NCBI GenBank assembly: GCA_049794535.1
Contig: JBARCX010000284.1
Coordinates: 1 to 28,356, forward strand
Reading direction: 5' to 3'
Length of the DNA stretch: 28,356 nucleotides
Origin: JBARCX01 sp049794535
GTDB taxonomy: Bacteria > Pseudomonadota > Gammaproteobacteria > Xanthomonadales > Rhodanobacteraceae
Below, one piece after another: positions 14,613 through 22,854 of the stretch. Each line of letters starts with the position of its first letter. The first letter of the stretch is position 1. The translations under genes were made by a program, and so were the position numbers. Under the pieces are notes generated by a model. That model searched no databases. It worked only from the letters and a program-made list of their open reading frames with translations, and had not been told where the DNA came from.

Positions 14613-16036
14613 GAAACGGATTCCTTGGCAACAACAGGTGACGATGCAGGATAGGCTCGATCGAGCGGCGTGCCCAGCGAAGCGGACAAGGTCTCCGACA
14701 TGTTAGTGAGCAACACCATCAGTTCGGATGGCAATGTGATGCCAAGCGCTACCGTCGATTGCACCGGGTCCAATGGCAGGCGATAGCCGCTGTGTTTGTA
14801 TACGTGTAGCAAGTCGGTGCTATCCAGACTGCGGGTCAATAGCCAGCCACCGGCCTCGTTGCGCTGGATCAATTCCGCATGTTTCAGATCATCCAGATAG
14901 GCAGCGATCGTGACATTGCTCAGATAGGGCTCGCGCGAGCGCACAACGTCCGGATCCACGCAGCGCCCTTCGCGTTGTGCCTCTACGAAATACCGCAACA
15001 GCACCAACAGGCCCAGGAATTCGGCACCTTTCGGCAGCGTTTTTGTCGGTGGCTGATATTCGTACGCGGAAATCGACGCGGCTATCGATGCGCACAGAAT
15101 CACGATGACCCACGACAAATAGATCCACACCAGGAAAATCGGAATCGCCGCCAGCGCCTTGCCGTAGATCTGCTGGTACGTATGCCCACTATGCACAAAC
15201 AGCCTGAAGCCCGAACGTGCAATCTCAAACAGCACGGCGCCGATGATCGCGCCGATCGCTGCATCACGCCGCGACACGCGCCGATTCGGGATCACCGCAT
15301 ACATCAACCACAACGTGATAAAGGTCACCGCAAACGGCACCACACGAAGTGCACTTACGCCCTTCCCAGATTGCTCGTGATGTTCGGGCTGATCCGTCTT
15401 GGCAAGCTGCTCAGGTGGCGTCAACTGTTCAACCTGTGCAGGTTGATCGGGCTGTGCTTGCGATGCAGCCGATGCTAGCTGATTGGTCGGTGCGAGTTGC
15501 CCGGGGGGCTGCGCGAGCGGCGCCGATTGCGCAACAGTGTCCTGCAGCAACGGCAGCGCGGTGATGTACGAGCTTGCCGCGAGACCACCCACCACCAGGA
15601 TCGGCCCTAGCGTCAATGCCGCCCAATACAGCAGCAGGCGCGAAGTCCAGCTACGGTGCCGCTGCACACGCCAGATCCGGTTCAACCGATCCTCGATGCT
15701 CACCATCATCGATATGGCACTGAACAGCATCACCAGGATACTGATGCCCGTCAGCCCACTCGCGTTCTTGGCAAAGTCCTGCAACGCCTCCTTCACATGC
15801 TCGCCGGCTGCCGGTACGAAGTTGCGGAACACGAAGTCGAGCAAGGTATCGCGGGCCCCCGCGAACACAGGAAACACCGAGAACATCGCCAGGCCAGCCA
15901 CCATCAGCGGCACCAGCGACACCAGTGTGGTGTAGGACAGCGCACCGGCTGTCTCGAAGCACTTGTCGTCCATGAAGCGCTGCCACAAAAAGTGGCTGAA
16001 CGTACGTGTGCGGTCGCGATCGAAGCGCAAGGTCAT
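14609..16036 (-). CDS. YihY family inner-membrane protein
   Basis: A 475-residue YihY/BrkB-family membrane protein starting MTLRFDRDRTRTFSHFLWQR. The signature is DDKCFETAGALSYTTLVSLVPL, followed by about six membrane segments; the last is near AAIPIFLVWIYLSWVIVILC. A C-terminal cytoplasmic domain of about 120 residues follows. The name ribonuclease BN was earlier given to this family in error. The ATG at 16036 has GGTGGGCGG upstream; longer in-frame starts cross the wrbA promoter region and are unlikely. Residues about 166-227 are an unusual low-complexity Gln/Pro/Ala-rich insert between two membrane segments. wrbA is divergent. Confidence 0.9.
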   Translation of the reverse strand: MTLRFDRDRTRTFSHFLWQRFMDDKCFETAGALSYTTLVSLVPLMVAGLAMFSVFPVFAGARDTLLDFVFRNFVPAAGEHVKEALQDFAKNASGLTGISILVMLFSAISMMVSIEDRLNRIWRVQRHRSWTSRLLLYWAALTLGPILVVGGLAASSYITALPLLQDTVAQSAPLAQPPGQLAPTNQLASAASQAQPDQPAQVEQLTPPEQLAKTDQPEHHEQSGKGVSALRVVPFAVTFITLWLMYAVIPNRRVSRRDAAIGAIIGAVLFEIARSGFRLFVHSGHTYQQIYGKALAAIPIFLVWIYLSWVIVILCASIAASISAYEYQPPTKTLPKGAEFLGLLVLLRYFVEAQREGRCVDPDVVRSREPYLSNVTIAAYLDDLKHAELIQRNEAGGWLLTRSLDSTDLLHVYKHSGYRLPLDPVQSTVALGITLPSELMVLLTNMSETLSASLGTPLDRAYPASSPVVAKESVS

Positions 16037-16119
16037 AAATCCGCCCACCAACAACGTTGATATCGGCCGGTACACTAACCCATTGCCGTCGTACCACCCA
16101 ACCACACGAGCCCCACCGC

Positions 16120-16719
16120 ATGAGTGATGTCCTGGTTCTGTACTACAGCCGCAGCGGCCATACCGCCCAACTGGCACGTTTGTTGGCGCGCGGCGTGGAA
16201 GAAGTACCCGGTATGCGTGCGCGCCTACGCCAGGTACCACCGGTAGCGCCGGTGACTGAAGTGGCACAGCCACCCGAACCGGAAGACGGTGCGCCTTACG
16301 TCACCAAGCAGGATCTGCAGGACTGTGTCGGCCTTGCCATGGGCAGCCCGACCCGCTTCGGCAACATGGCCGCTCCCCTGAAATACTTCCTCGACTCCAC
16401 CGGCGCCGAATGGGCAAGTGGCACGCTGGTCGGCAAGCCGGCTGTTGTTTTCACCTCCACCAGCACGATGCATGGCGGCCAGGAATCCACCTTGCTGACG
16501 ATGGCGTTGCCGCTGCTTCATCACGGCATGCTGTTGCTTGGTATTCCGTACACCGAGCCGGCATTGACCGCCACACAAGGCGGCGGCACACCTTACGGCG
16601 CCAGCCATGTCGCCGGTGCGAAGGGCGAGAACACCATCACTGAGCACGAGCGTGAACTGGCCCGAGCACTGGGTCGTCGTCTGGCCGAAACAGCTCGCAA
16701 GTTGTCGGTGCAGGCATGA
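16120..16719 (+). CDS. wrbA: NAD(P)H:quinone oxidoreductase, WrbA type
   Basis: A 199-residue flavodoxin-like protein, the usual WrbA length (about 198). The FMN phosphate loop is YYSRSGHTAQLARLLARGVE near the N-terminus, followed by GSPTRFGNMAAPLKYFLD and the WrbA mark TSTSTMHGGQESTLL. It reduces quinones by two electrons using NAD(P)H, protecting from one-electron redox cycling, and is cytoplasmic. The start at 16120 (MSDVLVLYYSRSG) is by family alignment; an in-frame ATG at 16057 would add 21 unsupported residues. The stop overlaps the DUF2069 start (ATGA). Confidence 0.96.
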   Translation: MSDVLVLYYSRSGHTAQLARLLARGVEEVPGMRARLRQVPPVAPVTEVAQPPEPEDGAPYVTKQDLQDCVGLAMGSPTRFGNMAAPLKYFLDSTGAEWASGTLVGKPAVVFTSTSTMHGGQESTLLTMALPLLHHGMLLLGIPYTEPALTATQGGGTPYGASHVAGAKGENTITEHERELARALGRRLAETARKLSVQA

Positions 16720-17063
16720 GTGCAGCGGTCGCTACGACATACCGCATCGGATTAATTGCCTGGGCCGCGCTCGTCGTATTGCAACTCGTGTGGCATGCCT
16801 GGCTGTTCCCTGCGCAGCTATTGCCGGCATGGCTGGTACTGGCGCTCACGGTCATCCCTTTACTGCTGCCGTTACTCGCCATCCGCAATGTGCGTCGCGC
16901 TTTACTGTGGACGGGCATCCTCAGCCTGTTCTACTTCTGCCACGGCGTATCCGAGGCATGGAGTGCTCCCACCGAACGGGCCGTGGCCATCATCGAGATC
17001 GTGTTGACCTTGCTGCTCATTGGCACACTCGGTGCCGGTGTGAAGCGCAAGCCGAAGGTCTAG
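16716..17063 (+). CDS. DUF2069 family membrane protein
   Basis: A 115-residue integral membrane protein with about four hydrophobic helices and a conserved-looking FYFCHGVSEAW segment, the hallmark of the DUF2069 family. Its function is unknown. It overlaps wrbA by ATGA, and this pairing is frequent in gammaproteobacteria, suggesting a link to quinone redox or the membrane. Its stop codon TAG (17061-17063) shares two bases with the left arm of a long inverted repeat, so the last codons may have been shaped by that element. Confidence 0.88.
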   Translation: MSAAVATTYRIGLIAWAALVVLQLVWHAWLFPAQLLPAWLVLALTVIPLLLPLLAIRNVRRALLWTGILSLFYFCHGVSEAWSAPTERAVAIIEIVLTLLLIGTLGAGVKRKPKV

Positions 17064-17257
17064 AGCCTATCCTCATAGTCCGCGTGGCTCGCGCCGGAAG
17101 CTGTTTGCGCGCATGACAAGGAAGAACGAGGGCGTGTACGTCCGTACACAACCGAGTGATGACGCAGGCATGAGTTCAAACAGACCCGGCCCGAAGGGTT
17201 GAGTTGCTGTGGCCACCAGGCGGCAGCAACTCAACGCGGACTATGAGGATAGGCTCT
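17062..17257. repeat. Inverted-repeat element with perfect 23-bp ends (MITE-like)
   Basis: The arms 17062-17084 and 17235-17257 are exact reverse complements over 23 bp, beginning AGAGCCTATCCTCATAGTCC at the outer left end. Inside are two more palindromes: GTGTACG/CGTACAC (17134-17149) and GTTGAGTTGCTG/CAGCAACTCAAC (17198-17235), the latter abutting the right arm. There is no open frame of its own worth calling. Total length, terminal inverted ends and lack of coding fit a small non-autonomous mobile element or a chromosomal repeat unit. I see no clear target-site duplication at the ends, so mobility is an inference. Confidence 0.65.
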
Positions 17258-17262
17258 CGCCC

Positions 17263-17268
17263 TATACT
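17263..17268 (+). promoter_or_regulatory. Possible -10 element for the acyl-CoA dehydrogenase gene
   Basis: TATACT, one mismatch from TATAAT, lies 28 bp before the GTG start and 5 bp outside the right arm of the inverted repeat. The matching -35 position would fall inside that arm and is not a good consensus hexamer, so this is weak. Confidence 0.25.
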
Positions 17269-17285
17269 CAATGCGTCACAACGCC

Positions 17286-17290
17286 AGGAG
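17286..17290 (+). promoter_or_regulatory. Ribosome binding site that sets a GTG start
   Basis: AGGAG lies 6 nt before the GTG at 17297. It decides for the GTG start of the acyl-CoA dehydrogenase over an in-frame ATG at 17204 that lies inside the inverted-repeat element. Confidence 0.7.
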
Positions 17291-17296
17291 CCAACC

Positions 17297-18949
17297 GTGG
17301 GATTCCTGCAAGAGGCACCGCAACTCGCTCACCCTTACCGTAGCGATCGTTTGCTATTGGCTTTGCTCGACCGCGTATTCCCGGCCGAACGTCGCGGCGC
17401 ATTGGATGCCGACCTGGATGCGCTGGGCGACTACGCGCAGATGGCCTGGCAACGCGCCAGCGCCAGCATACGCCGCAAACCGGTATTGACCCCATGGGAT
17501 GCGTGGGGCCGCCGCGTTGACCGAATCGAGCTAACCACCGCCTGGCAGGAAGGCCCCCTGCTCACCACCCGTCACGCTGTTCTCGCATCCGGCCATGAAG
17601 ATCACGCCGATGCACGGCTGGAGGAATTCGCCCGCGTCTACATCTATCATCTCGCCAGCGAGTTCTACTGCTGTCCGCTGGCAATGACCGATGGTGCCGC
17701 CACAGCCTTGAAGGCCTCCGGCAACCGTGCACTGATCGATCGGGCGCTACCGCATTTCCTGAGCCGCGACGCGAATACCTTCTGGCTATCCGGCCAGTGG
17801 ATGACCGAGAACGCTGGCGGCTCCGATGTGGGCAACACCGAAACCGTGGCACGCCAGGATGCCGATGGTCAGTGGCGTCTCTACGGCCGCAAGTGGTTCA
17901 GTTCGGCAGTTGTTGGCGAGGCCGCGCTGGCGCTGGCACGTCCCGAGACGACGGATCAAAGTTCAGGCCAAGGCGCAGCGGCACTGGCGTTGTTCTACGT
18001 CGAGACCATGGATGGCGCACAGCGCAAGCCGCAACTCATCATCGATCGCCTGAAAGACAAACTCGGCACGCACGAACTGCCCACGGCCGAAATTCATCTG
18101 GACGGCCTACCCGCCTGGCCGCTCGGGGAACTCGCCCACGGCGTGCGCCAGGTGGCGCCGATGCTCAACGTGACGCGAACGTGGAATGCCATCTGCGCCG
18201 TCGCAAGCATGTCGCGAGCCATCGCACTCGCCCGCGACTACGCCACACGACGGCAGGCGTTTGGACGTCCATTGATCGAGCAACCGCTGCACGCACAGAC
18301 GCTGGCGGATATGCAGTCGGAACTCGAAGGTGCGTTCGCCCTGGCCTTCGCGGTGGCGCAATTGCTGGGCCGCGTTGAACACCGTAGCGCTACGCCGCGC
18401 GAAGCCGCACTGCTGCGCCTGCTGACGCCACTGGCCAAACTATGGACAGGCAAGCTTGCGGTGTTGCTCTGTTCGGAAGCACTGGAGTGCTTTGGTGGTG
18501 CCGGCTATATCGAAGACACCGGCCTGCCACAGCTGCTACGCGATGCCCAGGTGTATGCGATCTGGGAGGGCACCACTAACGTCCTCTCGCTGGATAGCTT
18601 GCGTGCACTGGCTGGCGACAGCCTTGGTGCATTGCGCTCCGCCATGAATGGCTGGCTGGACGGATGCGATGACATGCATGCGGTTGGCGCCATCCGACAT
18701 ACGCTCGATGCTGCCGCGCACTGGCTCGACCGCAATGCCGCTCAGCGCGATGCCCTGGAAGCTGGCGCACGCGGACTGGCTCTCACCCTGGCTCGTAGCA
18801 CAGCGGCGGCATTACTCGCGCAACAAGCTACCTGGTCAAAGCAACGCGGTGACCTGAAGCCTTCCGCGGCATTACGACGCTTCATTGCTCACGGCCTGGA
18901 TCGGCTGGTAACGCCAGATGCCGAGGATGTACGACAGCTGCTGAGCTAA
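17297..18949 (+). CDS. Acyl-CoA dehydrogenase family protein, AidB-like
   Basis: A 550-residue flavoprotein. A long N-terminal segment precedes the usual acyl-CoA dehydrogenase domains, and the length matches the AidB/ACAD11-like branch (AidB about 540). Motifs seen are WLSGQWMTENAGGSDVGNTE (flavin/substrate region), RLKDKLGTHELPTAEIHLDG, RQAFGRPLIEQPLHAQTLAD and ECFGGAGYIEDTGLPQLLRD followed by IWEGTTNVLSLD. The Glu in IWEGTTNV is at the position of the catalytic base of standard acyl-CoA dehydrogenases. It may oxidise an acyl-CoA or, like AidB, act in response to alkylating agents; sequence alone does not decide. No other fatty-acid oxidation gene is adjacent. The asparaginase-like gene follows after 93 bp. 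Confidence 0.88.
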   Translation: MGFLQEAPQLAHPYRSDRLLLALLDRVFPAERRGALDADLDALGDYAQMAWQRASASIRRKPVLTPWDAWGRRVDRIELTTAWQEGPLLTTRHAVLASGHEDHADARLEEFARVYIYHLASEFYCCPLAMTDGAATALKASGNRALIDRALPHFLSRDANTFWLSGQWMTENAGGSDVGNTETVARQDADGQWRLYGRKWFSSAVVGEAALALARPETTDQSSGQGAAALALFYVETMDGAQRKPQLIIDRLKDKLGTHELPTAEIHLDGLPAWPLGELAHGVRQVAPMLNVTRTWNAICAVASMSRAIALARDYATRRQAFGRPLIEQPLHAQTLADMQSELEGAFALAFAVAQLLGRVEHRSATPREAALLRLLTPLAKLWTGKLAVLLCSEALECFGGAGYIEDTGLPQLLRDAQVYAIWEGTTNVLSLDSLRALAGDSLGALRSAMNGWLDGCDDMHAVGAIRHTLDAAAHWLDRNAAQRDALEAGARGLALTLARSTAAALLAQQATWSKQRGDLKPSAALRRFIAHGLDRLVTPDAEDVRQLLS

Positions 18950-19002
18950 CTCGTATCGACCATCGCACTGGGCATGGCCTGTGCCGCGTAGGTAGCACGG
19001 GA

Positions 19003-19008
19003 TAGAAT
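19003..19008 (+). promoter_or_regulatory. Possible -10 element for the asparaginase-like gene
   Basis: TAGAAT lies 34 bp before the ATG at 19043, in the 93-bp gap after the dehydrogenase gene. No convincing -35 is seen. It is offered only as a candidate. Confidence 0.25.
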
Positions 19009-19042
19009 GCTTGCTCTATCTCTATCCCCACGGCCCTCGACC

Positions 19043-19537
19043 ATGCAGCATCTGACTATCGTCACCACTGGCGGCACCATCGACAAGATCTACTTCGACG
19101 ACAAGTCGGACTACAAGATCGGCTCGCCGCAGATTGGCGACATCCTCGGCCAGCTGGGCGTGGCATTCCAATTCGATGTGATCCCGATTCTGCGCAAAGA
19201 CAGCCTGCACATGGGCGCCGAGGACCGTGCCCTGGTGCGTTCCACCATCGAGGCGCAGCCGCATCGCCACGTGCTGGTGACACACGGTACCGACACCATG
19301 GTCGAAACCGCGAAAGAGCTGGCACACATCAAGGGCAAGGTGATTGTGCTTACCGGCGCGCTGAACCCGGCACGCTTCCAGGGCTCCGATGCGGTGTTCA
19401 ACATCGGCTGCGCTGTCGCGGCAGTGCAAACCTTGCCCGATGGCGTCTACATCACCATGAACGGCCGCGTGTGGGATCCGTCGAAGGTGCGCAAGAACCG
19501 CGACGCGAATCGCTTCGAAGAAGTCGCCGGCGGCTAA
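19043..19537 (+). CDS. Single-domain asparaginase-like protein
   Basis: A 164-residue protein that contains only the N-terminal domain of the L-asparaginase family (full enzymes are about 330 residues). Both threonine motifs are present: TTGGTIDKIYF near the N-terminus and VTHGTDTMVETAKELA. The next block VIVLTGALNPARFQGSDAVF is also conserved. The frame then ends naturally with a glycine-rich tail and a terminator, and no C-terminal domain follows in any frame. It may therefore be a stable short family, not a recent truncation. The start at 19043 gives MQHLTIVTTGGTID; an ATG at 19007 is less likely. Asparagine hydrolysis is not assured without the second domain. Confidence 0.85.
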   Translation: MQHLTIVTTGGTIDKIYFDDKSDYKIGSPQIGDILGQLGVAFQFDVIPILRKDSLHMGAEDRALVRSTIEAQPHRHVLVTHGTDTMVETAKELAHIKGKVIVLTGALNPARFQGSDAVFNIGCAVAAVQTLPDGVYITMNGRVWDPSKVRKNRDANRFEEVAGG

Positions 19538-19563
19538 GCTAAATACAGCAACACTGAATATGG

Positions 19564-19600
19564 AAAGGCCCGGTCACTTGTGACCGGGCCTTTTGGTTTT
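19564..19600 (+). terminator. Strong intrinsic terminator after the asparaginase-like gene
   Basis: A 13-bp perfect stem (19564-19576 with 19581-19593) with a CTTG loop is followed by TTTT, GG and TTTT. It stands 26 bp after the asparaginase-like stop codon. On the minus strand it could also stop read-through from the convergent S53 protease gene, though its T-run there is short. Confidence 0.92.
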
Positions 19601-19654
19601 ATAGCTCATGATCGGCACGCATCCTTGTGCACCGATCTTCATCAGAACATCAAA

Positions 19655-22177
19655 TCAGAACGTCAGGCTCCAGCTATTCAGGGTGCCGTAGTCACCGCTG
19701 TAGTACGGATCGTTGTCGATCACTTTCAGCTTCCAGGTGCCATTGCCCTGCACCGACGAAGCGTTCACCGTCCAGGTGGTGTTGATGTTGCCGTCGTCGT
19801 TGTAATCCGGCTGCTGCAACACTGCGGAAGCACCGTTCGGCGCAATGATCTCGATCGTCAGATCACCGGACCAGTTGTGGGTGATGTTGGCGTGGATCTG
19901 CAGGTTCGCCGGTGCACTACCGCTTTCGCCAGTCACACTGATGCTGCTGGTGATGGTGGCGTTATCGTTAATCGCGACCTGCTTGCTGCTGCTGAACACA
20001 CCGTTGGTGCTACCGCCGCCACCGCTGGTGCTAGCCACGGTGACCGAACCGGTCTTGGTGTTGGTGGCACCGGTGCTATCGGTCACCGTCAACGTCACGG
20101 TATAGGTGCCCGCTGCCGCATAGGTGTGGCTGGGGCTGGCAGTGGTCGAAGTGCTGCTGTCACCGAAGTTCCAGGCGTACGAGCTGATCGTGGCACCGGT
20201 ATCCGTGGAGCTATTGGTGAAGGTGGCTGCGAGGCCACTCACCGTATCGGTGAAGTTAGCGACCGGGCTACCTGCCGGCGGAGGCGTCGTGCCACCGCTG
20301 CTGCCCGTACCACCCCAATACTTGGTGACGTAGGCGTTGAACTTGGCGATATCCAAGCTGCCCCAGCCCGTGGTGTTGTCGTAACCGGCCGCTGCGTTGT
20401 AACCGTAACCGTTGTAGCCGTTATTACCCGAGGTCACGTCATGCAGCGCCGAGGCATCCGTCGGGAAGTAGGTGTACATGTTCTGGGTCGGCAGGCCCAG
20501 TGAGTTGTTGTTGGCCGATTCGATACGTGCCCAGATACCGACGAAGATCGGCGATGCCAGACTGGTACCACCCACCTGCTGATTCGCCTGCCCATTGATG
20601 ACGATCAGGGCACCCGTACCGGAAGCCGCATCGAAGGCCACGTCAGGCACCTGACGCTTAGTCACCGAGGAACCTAGCGCCGTCGTCTGCCAGGCCGGTG
20701 CCGCTTCGAACAAGCTCACGCCACCGCCGGTAGCCCACAGACGCTCATTGTCGTCCGGCGTACCGTTGTTGTTCTGCCCTTGCGGATCGATCTGCGCTAG
20801 ACCTTCGTTCCATACCGTTTCGCCGGCCCAGGTGGTGGTGTTCGTGGTGCTAAGCGTGGTGCCGCCCACCGCCACGACGTTCGGCGACGTCGCCGGTTCG
20901 CTCACGCCGTAATGCGATAGCGAGATTTCCACCGTACCGCTCGAATTGGCGATATAGCCCGGCGCGCCTTCGGTCGGATCACTCGACCATTGGTAGACGC
21001 CGGCGTCACCTGCCGCCACGGAGAAGATTTGGCCTTGCGCCGCTGCCTGGGCGAAAACCTTGTCGTCCGCTGCCTGGGTGCCGGAATTGTTGGCCGCTGT
21101 TTCGTCCGAACCCAGCGATACGTTGATGACCTTGGCCACGTTCGCCGTCACCGCCGTGTTGTATGCCGCGGTGATACTCGCATCGGTCAACCCGCTATCC
21201 TGGGCATCACCGTTGATGGCTGCGTAGAAGATCAGCTGCTTGACGCCACCCGACACCGCAACGATGTCCTGGCTGTCCAGATCCCACTCGGACGGATCGC
21301 CGTCGTTGGCGAGCGTGCCGCTGCCACCCGGAACGGTCAGCGTGTTGACCGTGGCCAGGCCGGCATTGCCGGTAAACGTCTTCAAGTCGGCGATCGTCTG
21401 GGTCATATCACCCCAGGTGATGATGCCAACCGTGGTGTTCGACGCGCTTGGTGTGCTGCCCACGTCATAGATCGTGGCGAAATCGGTCGGGTTATGCCCC
21501 ACTTGGGTGCCAGTGGCCTGAGTCTTCGCGGCATCGGTCGAGATGCGATGCGACATGACGTGTGGACGGCTGATGTCCTGCAAGCCCAGCACCGAGCCCA
21601 CGATACCGCCCAGGGACTGCGGCACCATCGCATCCGCAGCGTTGGCAAAGTGCTGCTTGCCCTTGAAGCTGAAGGTCTGCAAGTTGGTGTTGAATGCGGC
21701 GCTCGCGCTCGACGCTGCGCCATCCGCACTGACCAACAAGTTGTTCGGTGCGATATGGACGTTCTTGAAGCCGGACTTCACCAGGTGAGCGACCACCGCC
21801 TGCACCTGTGCATCCGTCGGCGCGTACTGCGCCTTGAACTGCGCTGGCGTCAGGTACTTGTGATAGCTCGTGCTACCTGGCTTGTTGAGCTCGCTCAAGA
21901 AGCTCTCCAGCTGTGACACGTTACGCAGGTTCAGGCTGAGCGTAACGTGTAGCTGTTTGCTCTGCTCCAGCGGTGCGATCTGCGTGGCATCGACCGTTGG
22001 ATGCCCCGTCATGATCAGCGTAGACACCTTGCTGGTGGCGCTCTTTTGGATGCTGGCATGCGTGTTCGTGGAGACCCACGTATCACTGGCATGTGCGGAC
22101 AGCGTGAACATCGCCAGCGACAAAGCCGCCGGCAACAAAGCTTTGCGATACCCCGAAAAACCAAGACTGCTCAACAT
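19655..22177 (-). CDS. Secreted S53 (sedolisin/kumamolisin-type) serine protease with PKD and P-type domains
   Basis: An 840-residue precursor. Residues 1-30 are a signal peptide ending SAHA. About 70-205 is the pro-kumamolisin activation domain that keeps the enzyme inactive. The S53 catalytic domain spans about 225-620: Glu297 and Asp301 in DPSEWDLDSQD, the oxyanion-hole Asp391 in SVAAGDAGVY, the nucleophile Ser539 in GGTSLASPIF, and the calcium site around Asp580 and Asp600. About 635-715 is a PKD domain (YAWNFGDSS and SHTYAAAGTYTVTLTV). The last ~110 residues are a proprotein-convertase P-like beta domain (LTIEIIAPNG and GTWKLKVIDN). It is likely exported and self-processed, digesting protein outside the cell, often at acid pH. 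AGGAG lies 7 nt before the ATG. Confidence 0.95.
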   Translation of the reverse strand: MLSSLGFSGYRKALLPAALSLAMFTLSAHASDTWVSTNTHASIQKSATSKVSTLIMTGHPTVDATQIAPLEQSKQLHVTLSLNLRNVSQLESFLSELNKPGSTSYHKYLTPAQFKAQYAPTDAQVQAVVAHLVKSGFKNVHIAPNNLLVSADGAASSASAAFNTNLQTFSFKGKQHFANAADAMVPQSLGGIVGSVLGLQDISRPHVMSHRISTDAAKTQATGTQVGHNPTDFATIYDVGSTPSASNTTVGIITWGDMTQTIADLKTFTGNAGLATVNTLTVPGGSGTLANDGDPSEWDLDSQDIVAVSGGVKQLIFYAAINGDAQDSGLTDASITAAYNTAVTANVAKVINVSLGSDETAANNSGTQAADDKVFAQAAAQGQIFSVAAGDAGVYQWSSDPTEGAPGYIANSSGTVEISLSHYGVSEPATSPNVVAVGGTTLSTTNTTTWAGETVWNEGLAQIDPQGQNNNGTPDDNERLWATGGGVSLFEAAPAWQTTALGSSVTKRQVPDVAFDAASGTGALIVINGQANQQVGGTSLASPIFVGIWARIESANNNSLGLPTQNMYTYFPTDASALHDVTSGNNGYNGYGYNAAAGYDNTTGWGSLDIAKFNAYVTKYWGGTGSSGGTTPPPAGSPVANFTDTVSGLAATFTNSSTDTGATISSYAWNFGDSSTSTTASPSHTYAAAGTYTVTLTVTDSTGATNTKTGSVTVASTSGGGGSTNGVFSSSKQVAINDNATITSSISVTGESGSAPANLQIHANITHNWSGDLTIEIIAPNGASAVLQQPDYNDDGNINTTWTVNASSVQGNGTWKLKVIDNDPYYSGDYGTLNSWSLTF

Positions 22178-22184
22178 CTGTTAA

Positions 22185-22189
22185 CTCCT
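22185..22189 (-). promoter_or_regulatory. Ribosome binding site of the S53 protease gene
   Basis: AGGAG on the minus strand lies 7 nt before the ATG at 22177, confirming this start and the signal peptide. Confidence 0.75.
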
Positions 22190-22854
22190 AATGGACTTTT
22201 TTTGGGACAAACGGGGCTAATGCGGCTACAAGAGCCCCATGGCATGGGTTATTGCCGCACACGAGTGCGACCTATCAACTCACCAGAATTGTCCAGCGAC
22301 CCAAAAACCCTTCGGATGCCAGCGCCCCCAACTGTCCATGTACGTCAGCATTCGGGGTGTGTTTTCACACAACGGCTTTGCAACGTAATTCACCGCCAAT
22401 AACAGGATCATCCACGGGCCTCCCCACCCATGGATTAACTGACCATAGTTGCGAAGCCACTCTCGATCAATCGAACTGACTTACGAATTGGTGAGAAGAA
22501 TCACAAAATCGAAAAAGTGCGCCGTGGTCGACATTTTGTTTCGAACAGCCGCCACCGACTTCTCACAGCCGCCTGACCGAACCCATAAATAACCATATAT
22601 ATCATATTGTTAAATCAAAAATGGCCATTTAAAACCCATCATCCAACCGACCCAAAGCACCCCATGAGCTCGCTTTGCACGAGCGCGCAAGCGCAGTATT
22701 TCGTAAGTTATTTCGCAATTTCTAATCGATCCAATTGCGTTATTCGCTAGTAGATCAACAAATCCATACGAATATTAAGCAAGCATGAATAGTATTAATT
22801 TGCGATGACCATATTTATTCATATCGATAGGAGCATATTTTCAAATCGACAGAT

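Noticed and set aside
16037..16119. TTGATA and TACACT between yihY and wrbA as a promoter
   Set aside because: The two hexamers are only 8 bp apart, too close for a sigma-70 promoter.
19580..20503. Open frame of 307 codons antisense to the S53 protease, starting inside the terminator
   Set aside because: The start lies in the terminator hairpin, the product is Gly/Arg/Val-rich without known motifs, and the opposite strand encodes clear PKD and P-type domains.
20990..21916. Open frame of 308 codons antisense to the S53 catalytic domain
   Set aside because: The sense strand carries the catalytic residues of S53. The antisense product has no recognisable fold.
22178..22330. TTGATA-type -35 upstream of the S53 protease gene
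   Set aside because: At the right distance there is only CAATAA, a poor -10 match, so I do not call a promoter.
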